Of a stretch of DNA of 64,000 bases, positions 16,452 through 25,616 are shown piece after piece. Position numbers and translations under genes: made by a program. How positions within the stretch are numbered: position 1 is the stretch's first letter; each line of letters starts with the position of its first letter. The notes beneath the pieces are model-generated. The model searched no databases and was not told where the DNA came from. It saw only the letters and a program-made list of their open reading frames with translations. The stretch comes from Streptomyces humidus. Its GTDB lineage: Bacteria; Actinomycetota; Actinomycetes; Streptomycetales; Streptomycetaceae. The stretch spans positions 27,569 through 91,568 of the forward strand of contig NZ_BMTL01000039.1 of the NCBI RefSeq assembly GCF_014649655.1, in the 5' to 3' direction.

Positions 16452-17417
16452 TCAGCCGTCGCGGTGGGACCTGCCGTCGCCCTGCGAGGCGCCGCCGGCC
16501 TCCGTCCCGGCCGCGTCGCTGTCGGGCTTGACGGCGTCGCCGCCGGACTCCGTGGCGTCGCCGCCTGACTCGACGGACTTCGGGGTGCCGCCGTGGGCCG
16601 GGGCGGGCGTCTGCGGACGCTCCGGCTGGTCGGTTCCCCGCCCGGTGATCTTGCCGACCCGCTCCCCCACGCCCCACGCCGTGACCCGCCACAGCGCCTC
16701 GACGAGGATGTCGCGGCTCATCTTGGAGTCGCCGAGTTCACGCTCGACGAACGTGATGGGCACCTCCACCACGTGGAAGCCGGCCTTGACCGCACGGCGG
16801 GCGAGGTCGACCTGGAAGCAGTACCCCTGGGAGGCCACCTCGTCGAGGCCGAGGCCCTCCAGGGTCTCGCGGCGGAAGGCACGGTAGCCGCCGGTGATGT
16901 CGCGCAGCGGAAGGTCGAGGGCGAGGCGGGAGTAGAGGCTGCCGCCCCGGGAGATGACCTCGCGGGATCTGGGCCAGTTCACGACCCGTCCGCCCGGCAC
17001 CCAGCGGGAGCCCAGGACCAGGTCGGCGCCCTTGAGCGCGGTGAGGAGGCGCGGCAGTTCCTCGGGCTGGTGGGAGCCGTCGGCGTCCATCTCGATCAGC
17101 ACGCCGTAGCCGTTGTCCAGGCCCCAGTGGAAGCCCGCGAGGTAGGCCGCGCCGAGTCCCTCCTTGCCCTTGCGGTGGAGCACCTGGACCTGGTCGTCCT
17201 CGGCGGCCAGTTCGTCGGCGAGCTTGCCGGTGCCGTCGGGGCTGTTGTCGTCGGCCACGAGGACGTGGGCCTCCGGGACAGCCTTGCGCACCCGGCCGAC
17301 GATGCTCTTGATGTTCTCCGCCTCGTTGTAGGTCGGGATGATCACCAAGGCCGTGCCGAGCGGACCGAACTGCCGTCCCCGGTCCTGTGCCGCTCGGGTC
17401 CCGTCGCCGTCGTTCAC
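16452..17417 (-). CDS. ppm1: polyprenol monophosphomannose synthase (soluble Ppm1)
   Basis: A 321-residue GT2 enzyme. It contains VIIPTYNEAENIKSIV, the donor site VLVADDNSPDGTGKLAD, the metal motif IEMDADGSHQPEEL, and the acceptor region GSRWVPGGRVVNWPRSREVISRGGSLYSRLALDL. It makes polyprenyl-phosphomannose from GDP-mannose for protein O-mannosylation and glycolipid synthesis. There is no Lnt domain and no membrane helix, as in S. coelicolor Ppm1, whose loss affects glycoprotein formation and phage phiC31 infection. The last 80 residues are a hydrophilic, repetitive tail. The GTG at 17417 is preceded by GAAGGGG; longer starts upstream lack homology. Confidence 0.93.
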   Translation of the reverse strand: MNDGDGTRAAQDRGRQFGPLGTALVIIPTYNEAENIKSIVGRVRKAVPEAHVLVADDNSPDGTGKLADELAAEDDQVQVLHRKGKEGLGAAYLAGFHWGLDNGYGVLIEMDADGSHQPEELPRLLTALKGADLVLGSRWVPGGRVVNWPRSREVISRGGSLYSRLALDLPLRDITGGYRAFRRETLEGLGLDEVASQGYCFQVDLARRAVKAGFHVVEVPITFVERELGDSKMSRDILVEALWRVTAWGVGERVGKITGRGTDQPERPQTPAPAHGGTPKSVESGGDATESGGDAVKPDSDAAGTEAGGASQGDGRSHRDG

Positions 17418-18008
17418 TGCTGCCCCTTCAAGTCCGTACGCAGGGGACCACCATAGTGGCCGCGGCCTGCGATGACGTGACAGGACGTTCGAAAGGCGGT
17501 GTCGAGTCCACGAAAGCGGGGCGACAACGCGCTTCTGAGCTCGTATGCACCCCCGGGACCGTCCGGCCCCCGGTTTCCGCCCCGGGCGGGCCTTGTGCAA
17601 GCCCGCTGCGGATGGGGGCCCGGCGCTCTTCGGGCCGGCCCGGGATCCGCTGGCTGCGGGTCTACCGAAAGCCGTTGTCTACTGAGCGCCCGGGCCCCAC
17701 CCGGGTCACACCTCCCCGACCGGCCGGAACGTCCCTCGCTGCGGCGCGGGCACTGAGCCTGGCTGCCAGTGGCGGTGCGCCGGTCACGGCACACCGTCCC
17801 TGACCCAGCGGCACCGCGGCGAGTGCGCGGACGTTCCCCGGCGGGGCGTCCGGTGGTGGACTCCGCCGAACCTACCGGGCCGCCGCAGTCGGCTGTCAAC
17901 AGCCGTTCGACCTGCGAGTCTTTCACCAACGCCCTGGTCAGAGGGGAGGAGGGGCCACCGGCACGACGCCAGGCGGACGGGTGATCTTCGCCGCGCCGAC
18001 CGGGGAGA
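17418..18008. other. gene-free stretch upstream of ppm1
   Basis: About 590 bases between two minus-strand genes. Open frames here exist in several phases but none has plausible coding content or a recognisable product. It presumably holds the ppm1 promoter; no clear promoter, operator or hairpin could be assigned by eye. Confidence 0.5.
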
Positions 18009-19625
18009 TCACTCGCTCGGGCGCACGAACACGGTCCGGCCGCCCACCACGGTCCGCAGGCACACCGGCAGACCGGCCCCCGGGGTCAGATCGGGCAGGC
18101 CCGGGGTGCCGGAGCGGGGGTCGGTGGACCAGCGGGCGACCCGGTCGTCGGGAGCCTGGACGACGAGCTCGTCCGTCCGCCAGACCGCGTAGTCGGCGGG
18201 CGCGCCCGGGACCAGGACGCCCGCGTCGTCGCGTCCGACGGCCCGCCAGCCGCCGCGCGTGTGAGCCGTGAACGCGGCGCGTACGGAGACGCGGTGCCCG
18301 GGGGTGCGGTGGAAGGCGGCGGCGCGGACCGTGCCCCAGGGGTCGAGGGGGGTGACCGGGCTGTCCGAGCCGAAGGCGAGCGGAACGCCGGTCCGCAGCA
18401 GGGCGGCGAAGGGGTTCAGCGTGCGGGCCCGCTCGACGCCCAGGCGCTGCGCGTACATGCCCTCATCGCCACCCCACAGCGCGTCGAAGGCGGGCTGGAC
18501 GGAGGCGGTGAGTCCCAGTTCGGCGAAGGCGGCGATCGTCTCCGGCGTGAGCATCTCGGCGTGCTCCACCCGGTGGCGGGCGGCGCGGATCCGGGCGAGA
18601 CCGGTCTTCTCCGCCGCGGCCCGGATCCCTTCGACGACGGCGCTCACGGCGGCGTCGCCGATGGCGTGGAACCCCGCCTGAAGGCCGGCCTCGGTACAGG
18701 CCGTCACATGCGCGGCCACCTCGGCGGCGTCCAGAAAGGCGGCGCCGGTGTGGTCCGCGTCGGCGTACGGGCCGTGCAGACAGGCGGTGTGGGAGCCGAG
18801 GGCGCCGTCGACGAACAGGTCCCCGGCGGCGCCGAGCGCGCCCAGCTCCCGGGCTTTGTCGACGTCCTGCTCCGCCCAGTAGCCGACGACCCGCGGGCCG
18901 CTCTCCTCGGCGGCGAGCCGCAGCAGGTCGGTGAAGTCGTCCTCGGAGGAGATCTCCGGACCGCCGCACTCGTGAACGGAGCCGATGCCGAGGGACACGG
19001 CGTGCGCGAGGGCGGCCCGCTGTGCCTCGGCGCGCTGCGCGGGCGTCACGGCTGCGAACGCGGCGGCGCGGACGGCGTGGTGCGCGTCCCGGGTCAGCGG
19101 CTCCCCGTCCACGTGACCGGCCGCGGTTCGCACGCCGGGCGTCACATCGAGCAGGGCGGTGGTGGCGACGGCCGAGTGGACGTCGATCCGGCTGAGGTAG
19201 AGCGGCCGGCCGCCCGTGGCCTCGTCCAGTTCCTCGCGCCGGGGAGGACGCCCCTCCGGCCAGCGGGAGGCGTCCCAGCCGTGCCCGAGCAGCACCTTGT
19301 CCTGCGGACGGGCGGCCGCGAAGTCCCGCACACGGGCGAGAGCGGCGGCCAGGGAGGGGGCGCCCGACAGGTCGAGTCCGGTCAGCGCGAGACCGGTGGA
19401 CGTGGTGTGCACATGAGCGTCGGTGAACGCGGGCGCGACGAGGGCGCCGTCAAGGTCGACGATCTCGTCGACGCCGTCCGCGAAGGCGTCGGCGGCGCCC
19501 TCGGAGCCGACCCATGCGACCTGGCCGCGCTCGACCACCATCGCGGTCGCGAACGGGTCGGCGGGGCTGTGGACCTCTCCGCGGCGGAGCAGGACGGTCT
19601 TCGGCTGGGGGGCGCGCTCACTCAT
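18009..19625 (-). CDS. amidohydrolase family protein, YtcJ-like
   Basis: A 538-residue metal-dependent hydrolase. The metal-binding motif is APAFTDAHVHTTSTGL (His-x-His). The downstream metal and active-site blocks are HECGGPEISSEDDF, AGFHAIGDAAV, RHRVEHAEMLTPE and LAFGSDSPVTPLDPWGTVRAA. This is the Amidohydro_3/YtcJ pattern; substrates for most members are unknown, with N-formyl or amide hydrolysis typical. It starts at the ATG at 19625. It has no signal peptide. It is followed upstream by an Lrp-type regulator on the same strand, 81 bases away, which might control it. Confidence 0.9.
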   Translation of the reverse strand: MSERAPQPKTVLLRRGEVHSPADPFATAMVVERGQVAWVGSEGAADAFADGVDEIVDLDGALVAPAFTDAHVHTTSTGLALTGLDLSGAPSLAAALARVRDFAAARPQDKVLLGHGWDASRWPEGRPPRREELDEATGGRPLYLSRIDVHSAVATTALLDVTPGVRTAAGHVDGEPLTRDAHHAVRAAAFAAVTPAQRAEAQRAALAHAVSLGIGSVHECGGPEISSEDDFTDLLRLAAEESGPRVVGYWAEQDVDKARELGALGAAGDLFVDGALGSHTACLHGPYADADHTGAAFLDAAEVAAHVTACTEAGLQAGFHAIGDAAVSAVVEGIRAAAEKTGLARIRAARHRVEHAEMLTPETIAAFAELGLTASVQPAFDALWGGDEGMYAQRLGVERARTLNPFAALLRTGVPLAFGSDSPVTPLDPWGTVRAAAFHRTPGHRVSVRAAFTAHTRGGWRAVGRDDAGVLVPGAPADYAVWRTDELVVQAPDDRVARWSTDPRSGTPGLPDLTPGAGLPVCLRTVVGGRTVFVRPSE

Positions 19626-19706
19626 GGGGAACAGTCTCGCGCCTCGCGCCGGCCACCCGGCACGGGGCCCTCGGATCCGCGACGGCTGTCCTGGGCCTGG
19701 GGCCCC

Positions 19707-20147
19707 TCAGATCCGCGGCGGCCGGGCCTCGTACGGGGTGGACAGAGCTACCGTCGTGCGCGTCGACACCCCCGCGAGCGCCCTGATCCGCCCCAGGAGT
19801 TCCTCCAGTTCGTGCGGGGTGGCCACGCGCACCTTGAGGATGTAGTTCTCGTCGCCGGCGACGCTGTGGCAGGCCTCGATCTCGTGCACACCCGCCAGCC
19901 GCTCGGCGATGTCGTCGGGGGCGCTGGGGTCGAACGGCTTCACCGAGATGAAGGCGGTCAGGGGCAGCCCGACGGCCTCCGGATCGACGACGGCCGCGTA
20001 CCCGCGGATGACGCCGCGCTGTTCCAGCCGGCGCACCCGCTGGTGCACGGCGGACGTGGACAGGCCCGTGGCCTTGCCCAGGTCGGTGTAACTCATCCGC
20101 CCGTCCCTGACGAGCAGCTGCACGATTTGCCGGTCCAGCTCCTCCAT
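19707..20147 (-). CDS. Lrp/AsnC-family transcriptional regulator
   Basis: A 146-residue regulator. The N-terminal helix-turn-helix is LDRQIVQLLVRDGRMSYTDLGKATGLSTSAVHQRVRRLEQRGVI. A ligand-binding RAM domain follows: GLPLTAFISVKPFD, the ACHSVAGDENYILKVRV block, and ELEELLGRIRALAGVSTRTTVALS. The family senses amino acids and binds as octamers. The ATG at 20147 (MEELDRQ) is preceded by GGTAGG; an in-frame ATG at 20204 would add a non-conserved extension. Confidence 0.92.
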   Translation of the reverse strand: MEELDRQIVQLLVRDGRMSYTDLGKATGLSTSAVHQRVRRLEQRGVIRGYAAVVDPEAVGLPLTAFISVKPFDPSAPDDIAERLAGVHEIEACHSVAGDENYILKVRVATPHELEELLGRIRALAGVSTRTTVALSTPYEARPPRI

Positions 20148-20388
20148 GACGTAAGAACCTACCGTGCGGCCGATCTCCGCGTATACGTATGCAGCCCAGG
20201 TCATAGCCGGTTCGTGATGTGCCGGGCCGGATGGGGCGTGCGGCATCTGCAAACGGCATGTGACGAATGCCACAGCACTTGTCAAGGCTTCGTGACGGCC
20301 CCGTGGTTACCGCCCGGACGGGCTGGGAAGTGCTTGCTGTGGTCGAGGCCGCAGTGCCGTCACGACCCAGCCCGAGGGGGAGAATCCC

Positions 20389-20844
20389 ATGCAGAGTCTT
20401 AAGCGCCCTGGCCGCACCGCGCCCAAGCGGCTCCAGTCGGTCATCGAGCCCGAGCCGGAGGGCGTCGAACCCTTCGACGCCGACGGTTTCGACGCCGATG
20501 ACGCCGACCACTTCGACGCGTACGACACCTTCGAGATGTACCGCGTGATCTGCCCGGACTGCGCGCAGCCCATCGCGCTGCTCGCGGACGAGGAGATCCT
20601 GCCGGAGCACGCGCTGTGCGCCTCGCCGTGGAACCCGTTCGGCCTCACGGTCTGCGCCGGGACGGGACGCGCAGCGACCGAGGCCCGCTCCGCCGACGAG
20701 TCCGCCGAGCCCCAGGAGCAGGAAACCGCACTGCTGCTCACGCTCCCCCAGGGACTGGACTGGCGCACGCAGCCCTTCTCGCACGTCGGCGGCCCGGGCT
20801 CACGCCCGATGCGCGTGCCGGTGCTGCGCAGCGCCGCGGCCTGA
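20389..20844 (+). CDS. conserved actinobacterial hypothetical protein with a CPDC motif
   Basis: A 151-residue protein with a basic N-terminus (MQSLKRPGRTAPKRLQ), an acidic stretch (DADGFDADDADHFDAYD), then RVICPDCAQPIALLADEEILPEHALCASPWNPFGLTVC. The CPDC pair and two further cysteines could bind zinc. The rest is low complexity. The ATG follows a GAGGGGGAGA ribosome site closely. It resembles small uncharacterised proteins found across Streptomyces; I do not recognise a function. It is divergent from the Lrp-type regulator with a gap of about 240 bases. Confidence 0.72.
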   Translation: MQSLKRPGRTAPKRLQSVIEPEPEGVEPFDADGFDADDADHFDAYDTFEMYRVICPDCAQPIALLADEEILPEHALCASPWNPFGLTVCAGTGRAATEARSADESAEPQEQETALLLTLPQGLDWRTQPFSHVGGPGSRPMRVPVLRSAAA

Positions 20845-21464
20845 CCAGGATCCTCGCGCCAATCGCCCGGCCGCTCCGACTCCGTCGGCTGCCGCCGTCG
20901 CCGGGGGCGCGAGGAACTCCGCCCGTCGGGGCGGTGACCGGTCGCCGAACCGGGCTGGACGACGGATCCCGCACTCCTCGAACGCGTACGCCTCGTTCGG
21001 CGCGGCACCACCCGTAGCCCGGTGACCGGTAGTCCGTCACCCCGTAGCCCGGCAGCGAAATCCCTCCGAGCGAAAGGGATCTGACAGGACGTCAATCAGG
21101 AGCATCAGCCTTTCGTGGCGCGCGCGTCAGGTCGAGGTCGTGTCGGCCGGGACGGACGACCGTGGCCGGCGGTGCGGGCGACCGGGCGGTGGCGTCCCGC
21201 CGGGCGGTGCAGCCGATCAAGGTGCCGGAATCCGTGTGCCGGGGGCGGCAGTTCGGCCGGATCGCGGGTCGACTCGCCCCGGCAGGGCGCCTCGTGCACT
21301 GCCATGTCGCCCGGAAACCGTGGAGAGACCTCGTACCGGAACGGGTACCCCTTGCTCTCTCGCCCCGCGAGGCGGGACACGACCGACCGAGCCGGGACAC
21401 CTTCCGAACTCTCGCTCTGCGGGGGCGGTGGGGTGACCTGTCGGGCGGCCCGCCGTTGCCTGGT
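20845..21464. other. gene-free stretch
   Basis: About 620 bases with open frames in most phases but none with convincing coding character. It contains short direct repeats (gtagcccgg near 21014 and 21043). No tRNA or recognisable hairpin. Together with the next interval it forms the least gene-dense kilobase of the window. Confidence 0.45.
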
Positions 21465-21734
21465 ATGACTCCCACCTGTTCGGCCGCGCCCGGGCGTCAC
21501 CGCCATCTTCTCGTTCCGCCGCGCCCTGGACCCGCCCGCGGGGGACCGGTTCCGCAGGCCGCGTCGAGCGCTCAGGACCCGCCCATCTACCGTGACCTGC
21601 TGCGCACCTGGGCCGACCGGGGCCGGACCCGGCCGGGCCGCAACGGTCCCGAGTGTGGGCGTCTGACGGCAGCCCCGCAGGTGCGGCCGGGGCCGTTCAG
21701 CGGCTCGGGGGATCCGCTGGGCGACGGGCGCTGA
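21465..21734 (+). CDS. candidate small hypothetical protein
   Basis: A possible 89-residue protein. Its C-terminal half, beginning DPPIYRDLLRTWADRGRTRPG and ending PGPFSGSGDPLGDGR, resembles the tails of small uncharacterised Streptomyces proteins (YRxLxRTWADRGRTLPGRxDPEW type). The N-terminal half is Arg/Pro-rich and unconvincing, and the expected RRDPEW is here RNGPEC, so the gene may be decaying or the start may be further downstream. No clear ribosome site. This is a tentative call from pattern memory only. Confidence 0.33.
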   Translation: MTPTCSAAPGRHRHLLVPPRPGPARGGPVPQAASSAQDPPIYRDLLRTWADRGRTRPGRNGPECGRLTAAPQVRPGPFSGSGDPLGDGR

Positions 21735-21909
21735 CGGCCCGCCGAGCCCGGCGGCAGGCTCTCGACGAGCCTCGGGGCCCCGGCCGGCGCGGGCGACGCC
21801 GGCCGGACGGTGAGGACGGCGGCGCAGCCGTGCCCGCAGCGCCGCGTTCCGCACCGTATGACCGGCCGGCCGGGGAGGAGGGACACGAGCTCCCCCGGCC
21901 GCCTCGGCG

Positions 21910-22569
21910 TCAGCCCTCGCGGCGGGCCGGTACGGGCGCGGGGAAGGCGGGGTCGAGTTCCTCGATGGCGCGCAGACAGCAGCCCAGCGTCTTCACCAGC
22001 AGGTCGCCCATGACCTCGCGGGAGAGTTCGGGGCGGGCGATCCACTCCAGCGTGGCCCCCTCCACGCTGCACACCCAGGACAGCAGGGCCATGCGGGGCA
22101 GCGGCGGGACGTCGCTGCGGCCGTACGCGCCCTCGGCGAGGGTCGCCACGATCGCGGCCCGCACGCCGTCCCGGATGGCGTGCACCTCGGTGTCGAAACC
22201 GACGCCGCCGCTGACGATCGTTCGGTAGGCGGCCTGATTGTGCTCGGCGTAGCGCAGATATCCGTCGATGGTGCGCTGCACCCGGTCCACCTGGGGCAGA
22301 TCCATGCCGCTCGCCGCGAAGGCGACCAGATCGGCGACGGAGTCCTGGATGATCGCCAGGTAGTAGCCGCGCTTGGACTGGAAGTAGTAGTAGATCAACC
22401 CCTTGGCGACGTGCGCCTGCCGGGCGATGTCGTCCATCGAGAGCGCGTCGTAGGACGTGTCGGCGAACAACTTCCGCCCGATGGAGATGAGTTCGGCGCG
22501 GCGCGCCAGTGAGCGCTCGGTACCGCGCGCCCGGGGGCGGACGGCTTCGCGCTGTTCACTGATATTCAA
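21910..22569 (-). CDS. TetR-family transcriptional regulator
   Basis: A 219-residue regulator. The N-terminal helix-turn-helix is ELISIGRKLFADTSYDALSMDDIARQAHVAKGLIYYYFQSKRGYYLAI (about residues 27-74), a textbook TetR DNA-binding domain. The C-terminal domain, with IDGYLRYAEHNQAAYRTIVSGG and SWVCSVEGATLEWIARPELSREVM, is the ligand-binding and dimer part. The target is unknown: the only close neighbour on the same strand is a 46-residue membrane protein 74 bases upstream. Relatives of this form often control fatty-acid or drug-efflux genes, which is not demonstrable here. Confidence 0.92.
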   Translation of the reverse strand: MNISEQREAVRPRARGTERSLARRAELISIGRKLFADTSYDALSMDDIARQAHVAKGLIYYYFQSKRGYYLAIIQDSVADLVAFAASGMDLPQVDRVQRTIDGYLRYAEHNQAAYRTIVSGGVGFDTEVHAIRDGVRAAIVATLAEGAYGRSDVPPLPRMALLSWVCSVEGATLEWIARPELSREVMGDLLVKTLGCCLRAIEELDPAFPAPVPARREG

Positions 22570-22643
22570 GGTCGACCCTGGTCTCGGGCGGTCGGCGGGA
22601 CTTCCGCAGTATGTCAGGTCAACCGTGCGTCAGATCAAGCCAG

Positions 22644-22784
22644 TCAGAGCAGCCCGAGCCTGGTGACCAGCATCGCGACGACCACGACGAGGACCCAGCC
22701 CACGATGTGCTCCAGGATCTTCGGGCCGTCGGCGTCGGGGCCTCCGGTGCGGACCGGTGCTGCGGTGGCTGTCTGTTCGGTCAT
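22644..22784 (-). CDS. small single-pass membrane protein
   Basis: A 46-residue protein: a polar N-terminus (MTEQTATAAPVRTGGPDADG) followed by one hydrophobic helix (HIVGWVLVVVVAMLVTRLGLL). The ATG at 22784 lies after GGCGAG, a modest ribosome site. The simple architecture is that of many conserved small Streptomyces membrane proteins, but I do not recognise a family. It sits between the C39-like peptidase and the TetR gene on the same strand. Confidence 0.6.
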   Translation of the reverse strand: MTEQTATAAPVRTGGPDADGPKILEHIVGWVLVVVVAMLVTRLGLL

Positions 22785-22874
22785 GGTGTCTCGCCGAGTT
22801 CGGACGTACGGGTGGATCCCCCTACGATCCGTCCACTTTGCCACCCGCCCGGGTCCGGGCGGCAGAGACGTTGC

Positions 22875-24260
22875 TCACACGGGGACGCCCACGGCGGTGA
22901 GGGCCTCGCGCTGGCGGGCGGTCGGCAGCGCCGGGAAGTAGAGATAGCAGACGCCGCCGCTGCCGGAGGCCACTCTGCCGCTCGCGTCGTGGCGTCTGGT
23001 CCTGAGCCAGATGTTCTCGAACTCCCGCCGCCGGTACACGCGTCGCACCGCCTCGTCGTCCGCCGAGAACGGGTCGTTGGCGATCACGTCTCCCTGGGCC
23101 GTGAAGCCGATCACGGTCATCAGGTGGCCCGAGGTGCCGTACCCCGCCCCTGTCAGCTCCGTCTTCAGGAAGGACTGCGACGTCAGAGCCGGGATCCCGG
23201 CGGCGATCAGCCTTTCCAGGTCGGCGAGGGAGCCGAGCCGGGTCACCACGCCCTGCAGACCGGCGAAGGTCGCCGCATAAGCGACGTTGAACGGCCAGTT
23301 GCCGCAGCCGCCGTACTGGTAGTCGTACGTGAACCGGGCGGCGTGGCACACCTGCGGATCGCTGTAGGAGGGGTCGACCCAGGCCAGCTGCTCGGGCGTG
23401 AGCCGGCCGCCCCAGAACTCGATGATCATCTGCGAGGAGGTGGGACTGCACCAGGCCTCGCCGCCGTTGTCGTACTCGGGGTAGCGGCCCCGGTGGATCT
23501 CCTGCGAATAGCGCGGGACGACCAGCTCCCGCGCAACTGACGGCACGGAGGCCGGGACGGTGAAGCGGTCCGGGACGTCGGAGCCCGTGGCGCCCAGTCG
23601 CCACACGGTCGGGGTGGCATCGGTCCCGGGACGGCGGTACAGGGTGAGCCGGAGCCTGACCGCGGCGACGCGTAGACCCGTCGAGGCGTCGTCGACGGCC
23701 AAGGTGTCGGTCCGGACGGAGCTCCTGCCGTCGGTCTGGCCGTCGACCGAGGTGCGCCTGATGTCCTGGTCGCCGGACGCCCAGCGGCCCATCACGTACC
23801 AGGGGGTGCCCCTGCCGTCGGAGTACGTGCCCTTCAGCTCGACCTGGATCCAGGTGCCGGCCGGGGTGTCCGCGTTCCAGGAGGCGATCACCTCCGTGGC
23901 CGGGACGGCGAGCGCCCGGACCGGGGACGTCCAGGTCGCGTACTCCCAGGCCGCGGTGGTCCTGGTGTGCGGGTCCGTGTAGTCGACGGATCCGAGCGGG
24001 TCGGCGATGACGACGCCCGGGCGGACCCCCGCCTGGACACGGGTGCCCTGCACGGCGCCGGTGCGCCAGTCGGCGTAGGTGATCCAGGCGCGGTGGTCGA
24101 CGGATCGGACCGCGGCCGATCCGGCGTCGCCGGTCTCCGTCGCGCCCGCGGCCGTCGCGGCTGTCGCCGCCGTCGCGGCCGGGGCCGGTCCACCGGCGAC
24201 GGCGGCGGCGACCGCGGCGGCGAGGACTCTCCTGCGGGACGGCTGTTCGGCTGTGGTCAT
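22875..24260 (-). CDS. Tat-exported C39-like (papain-fold) peptidase family protein
   Basis: A 461-residue secreted protein. Residues 7-35 are a twin-arginine signal (PSRRRVLAAAVAAAVAGG, then an Ala-rich cleavage region). Residues 60-250 form a beta-rich domain. The C-terminal third is a C39-like peptidase (PF13529 type): YSQEIHRGRYPEYDNGGEAWCSPTS has the putative nucleophile Cys, GTSGHLMTVIGF the His, and VIANDPFS the Asp. Such proteins are predicted extracellular cysteine peptidases or transglutaminase-like enzymes acting on cell-wall or secreted substrates. Export by Tat implies folding before secretion. It is divergent from the P-loop kinase gene. Confidence 0.88.
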   Translation of the reverse strand: MTTAEQPSRRRVLAAAVAAAVAGGPAPAATAATAATAAGATETGDAGSAAVRSVDHRAWITYADWRTGAVQGTRVQAGVRPGVVIADPLGSVDYTDPHTRTTAAWEYATWTSPVRALAVPATEVIASWNADTPAGTWIQVELKGTYSDGRGTPWYVMGRWASGDQDIRRTSVDGQTDGRSSVRTDTLAVDDASTGLRVAAVRLRLTLYRRPGTDATPTVWRLGATGSDVPDRFTVPASVPSVARELVVPRYSQEIHRGRYPEYDNGGEAWCSPTSSQMIIEFWGGRLTPEQLAWVDPSYSDPQVCHAARFTYDYQYGGCGNWPFNVAYAATFAGLQGVVTRLGSLADLERLIAAGIPALTSQSFLKTELTGAGYGTSGHLMTVIGFTAQGDVIANDPFSADDEAVRRVYRRREFENIWLRTRRHDASGRVASGSGGVCYLYFPALPTARQREALTAVGVPV

Positions 24261-24376
24261 GGGCGGAAGGACCCCCGAGGTCTCGGCGCGGCTGTGCGGC
24301 CACTATGGACGGCTGCGGGCGCGCCTTCCAGCACCGCCGCCCGGGCCACGCCCACGAACGAGGGCCCGGACCACCG

Positions 24377-25177
24377 GTGTGGCGTACGGACGTAGAATTG
24401 CCCGCCGCACCGACGGGTCCGTCCTTCTGCCGTCCCACCCGGCCGTCCCGCTGCTCCTGCCCACCCCGCCCGTCCCCCTGCTCCCGGCCCTCCCGCTCGT
24501 CCCGCGGGCCGCCTCCTCTCCCCCCTCCTCCCTCTCCTCCTCGCACACCTGGACCCGCCATCCGTCAGCTCGCCTCCCGGCTCCGCCGCCTGCCGCCGTC
24601 CTGCGGGCCGGTCCGTCTGATCGGCGTCGACGGACACGCCGGCTCGGGGAAGTCCACCTTCGCCGCGGCGCTGGCCGGGGCGCTGGGCGGAGCGCCGGTC
24701 CTGCATCTCGACGACATCGCCTCGCACGACGAGCTCTTCGCGTGGACCGGGCGGCTGCTGACCCAGGTGATCGAACCCTTCGGCCGCGGCGAGAGCGCGC
24801 GGTACACCCCCTACGACTGGCGCGCCCGTCGCTTCGGCCCGTCTCGGCCGCTGCCCGCCGGACCCGTCGTCCTCATGGAGGGAGTCGGTGCGGGCCGGCG
24901 CGCACTGCGGCCCGCGCTCGCGTGCCTGCTGTGGATGGACGTACCGGCACGGGAGGCCTGGGCGCGCGGCCGGTCCCGTGACGGGGAGGAGCAGCGGGAG
25001 TTCTGGGACGGCTGGGTTTCGGCCGAAGCCGGCCACTTCGCCGAGGACCCGTCGCGACCGTACGCCGACTTGCTGGTACGGCAGTTGCAGGAGGGATACG
25101 CGGTGCTGCGGGGGCCGATGGGAGCGCCTGGTCCGGACCAGGATGTCACCCACCGTGAGGGCCCGGCCGCGATGTGA
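24377..25177 (+). CDS. uridine kinase-like P-loop protein
   Basis: A P-loop NTPase with Walker A in LIGVDGHAGSGKSTFAAALAGALGG and a substrate segment VLHLDDIASHDELFAWTGRL, then GPVVLMEGVGAGRRAL and LWMDVPAREAWARGRSRDG, as in uridine kinase-like proteins of Streptomyces. It may phosphorylate a nucleoside or small molecule; the substrate is unknown. The start is uncertain: a GTG at 24377 is used here, but the first 65 residues of that frame are Pro/Arg/Ser-rich and look non-coding. The conserved part begins near 24560 (IRQLASRLRRLPPSCGPVRL), where no normal start codon is present in frame. A sequencing or evolutionary frameshift upstream is possible. Confidence 0.72.
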   Translation: MWRTDVELPAAPTGPSFCRPTRPSRCSCPPRPSPCSRPSRSSRGPPPLPPPPSPPRTPGPAIRQLASRLRRLPPSCGPVRLIGVDGHAGSGKSTFAAALAGALGGAPVLHLDDIASHDELFAWTGRLLTQVIEPFGRGESARYTPYDWRARRFGPSRPLPAGPVVLMEGVGAGRRALRPALACLLWMDVPAREAWARGRSRDGEEQREFWDGWVSAEAGHFAEDPSRPYADLLVRQLQEGYAVLRGPMGAPGPDQDVTHREGPAAM

Positions 25178-25292
25178 CGAGACGGTGAAGGTCCCTGCAC
25201 TCGAACTTCGCCAAGTGCTTCAACTCCGCTTGACCGACGGCCCGTACAGGTCTTACGTTCTGAATGTGCGGCATCGAAGCCGCCCCCAGACG

Positions 25293-25330
25293 CGAAGCCC
25301 CCGGTTGTTCCCCCGTGATCGGGGGCTTCG
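25293..25330. terminator. stem-loop terminator after the kinase gene
   Basis: An 11-bp inverted repeat: arm 25293-25303 (cgaagcccccg) pairs with 25320-25330 (cgggggcttcg), loop of 16 bases, followed by ttctg. It lies 116 bases after the kinase stop. The remaining gap to 25616 carries no gene and should contain the promoter of the AAA+ gene. Confidence 0.75.
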
Positions 25331-25616
25331 TTCTGCCCTCCTCCGGTTCCGCCCTCCCCTTTCGGGCGCGACGCGCCACCGTTCACTCACCCTGGGTCAC
25401 GGTCCGGTTGTGCGCCCCGTCTGCTCCCACCTCGTCGAACGGGCACGTGCGGCACCCTACGGCGGGCGACGCCCACGCAGGTACGATGCCATCGGTGCGA
25501 CCTGGACTGCTGCGCGCACCTTGCAACTCCGGTCCGCGGCACAGCGGTTCGACCAAGGCAGCCGACGGGCGACGGCCCGGCGGCAGACCGACGGGGCACG
25601 GTTTGTGGGGGACGTG

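Noticed and set aside
21105..21854. 249-codon minus-strand frame in the gene-poor region
   Set aside because: Arg/Pro/Gly-rich throughout, no recognisable domain and no ribosome site.
25270..25335. The GC-rich hairpin was considered as part of a tRNA or other structural RNA
   Set aside because: No anticodon arm, T-loop or CCA-type end can be built; a simple stem-loop terminator explains it.
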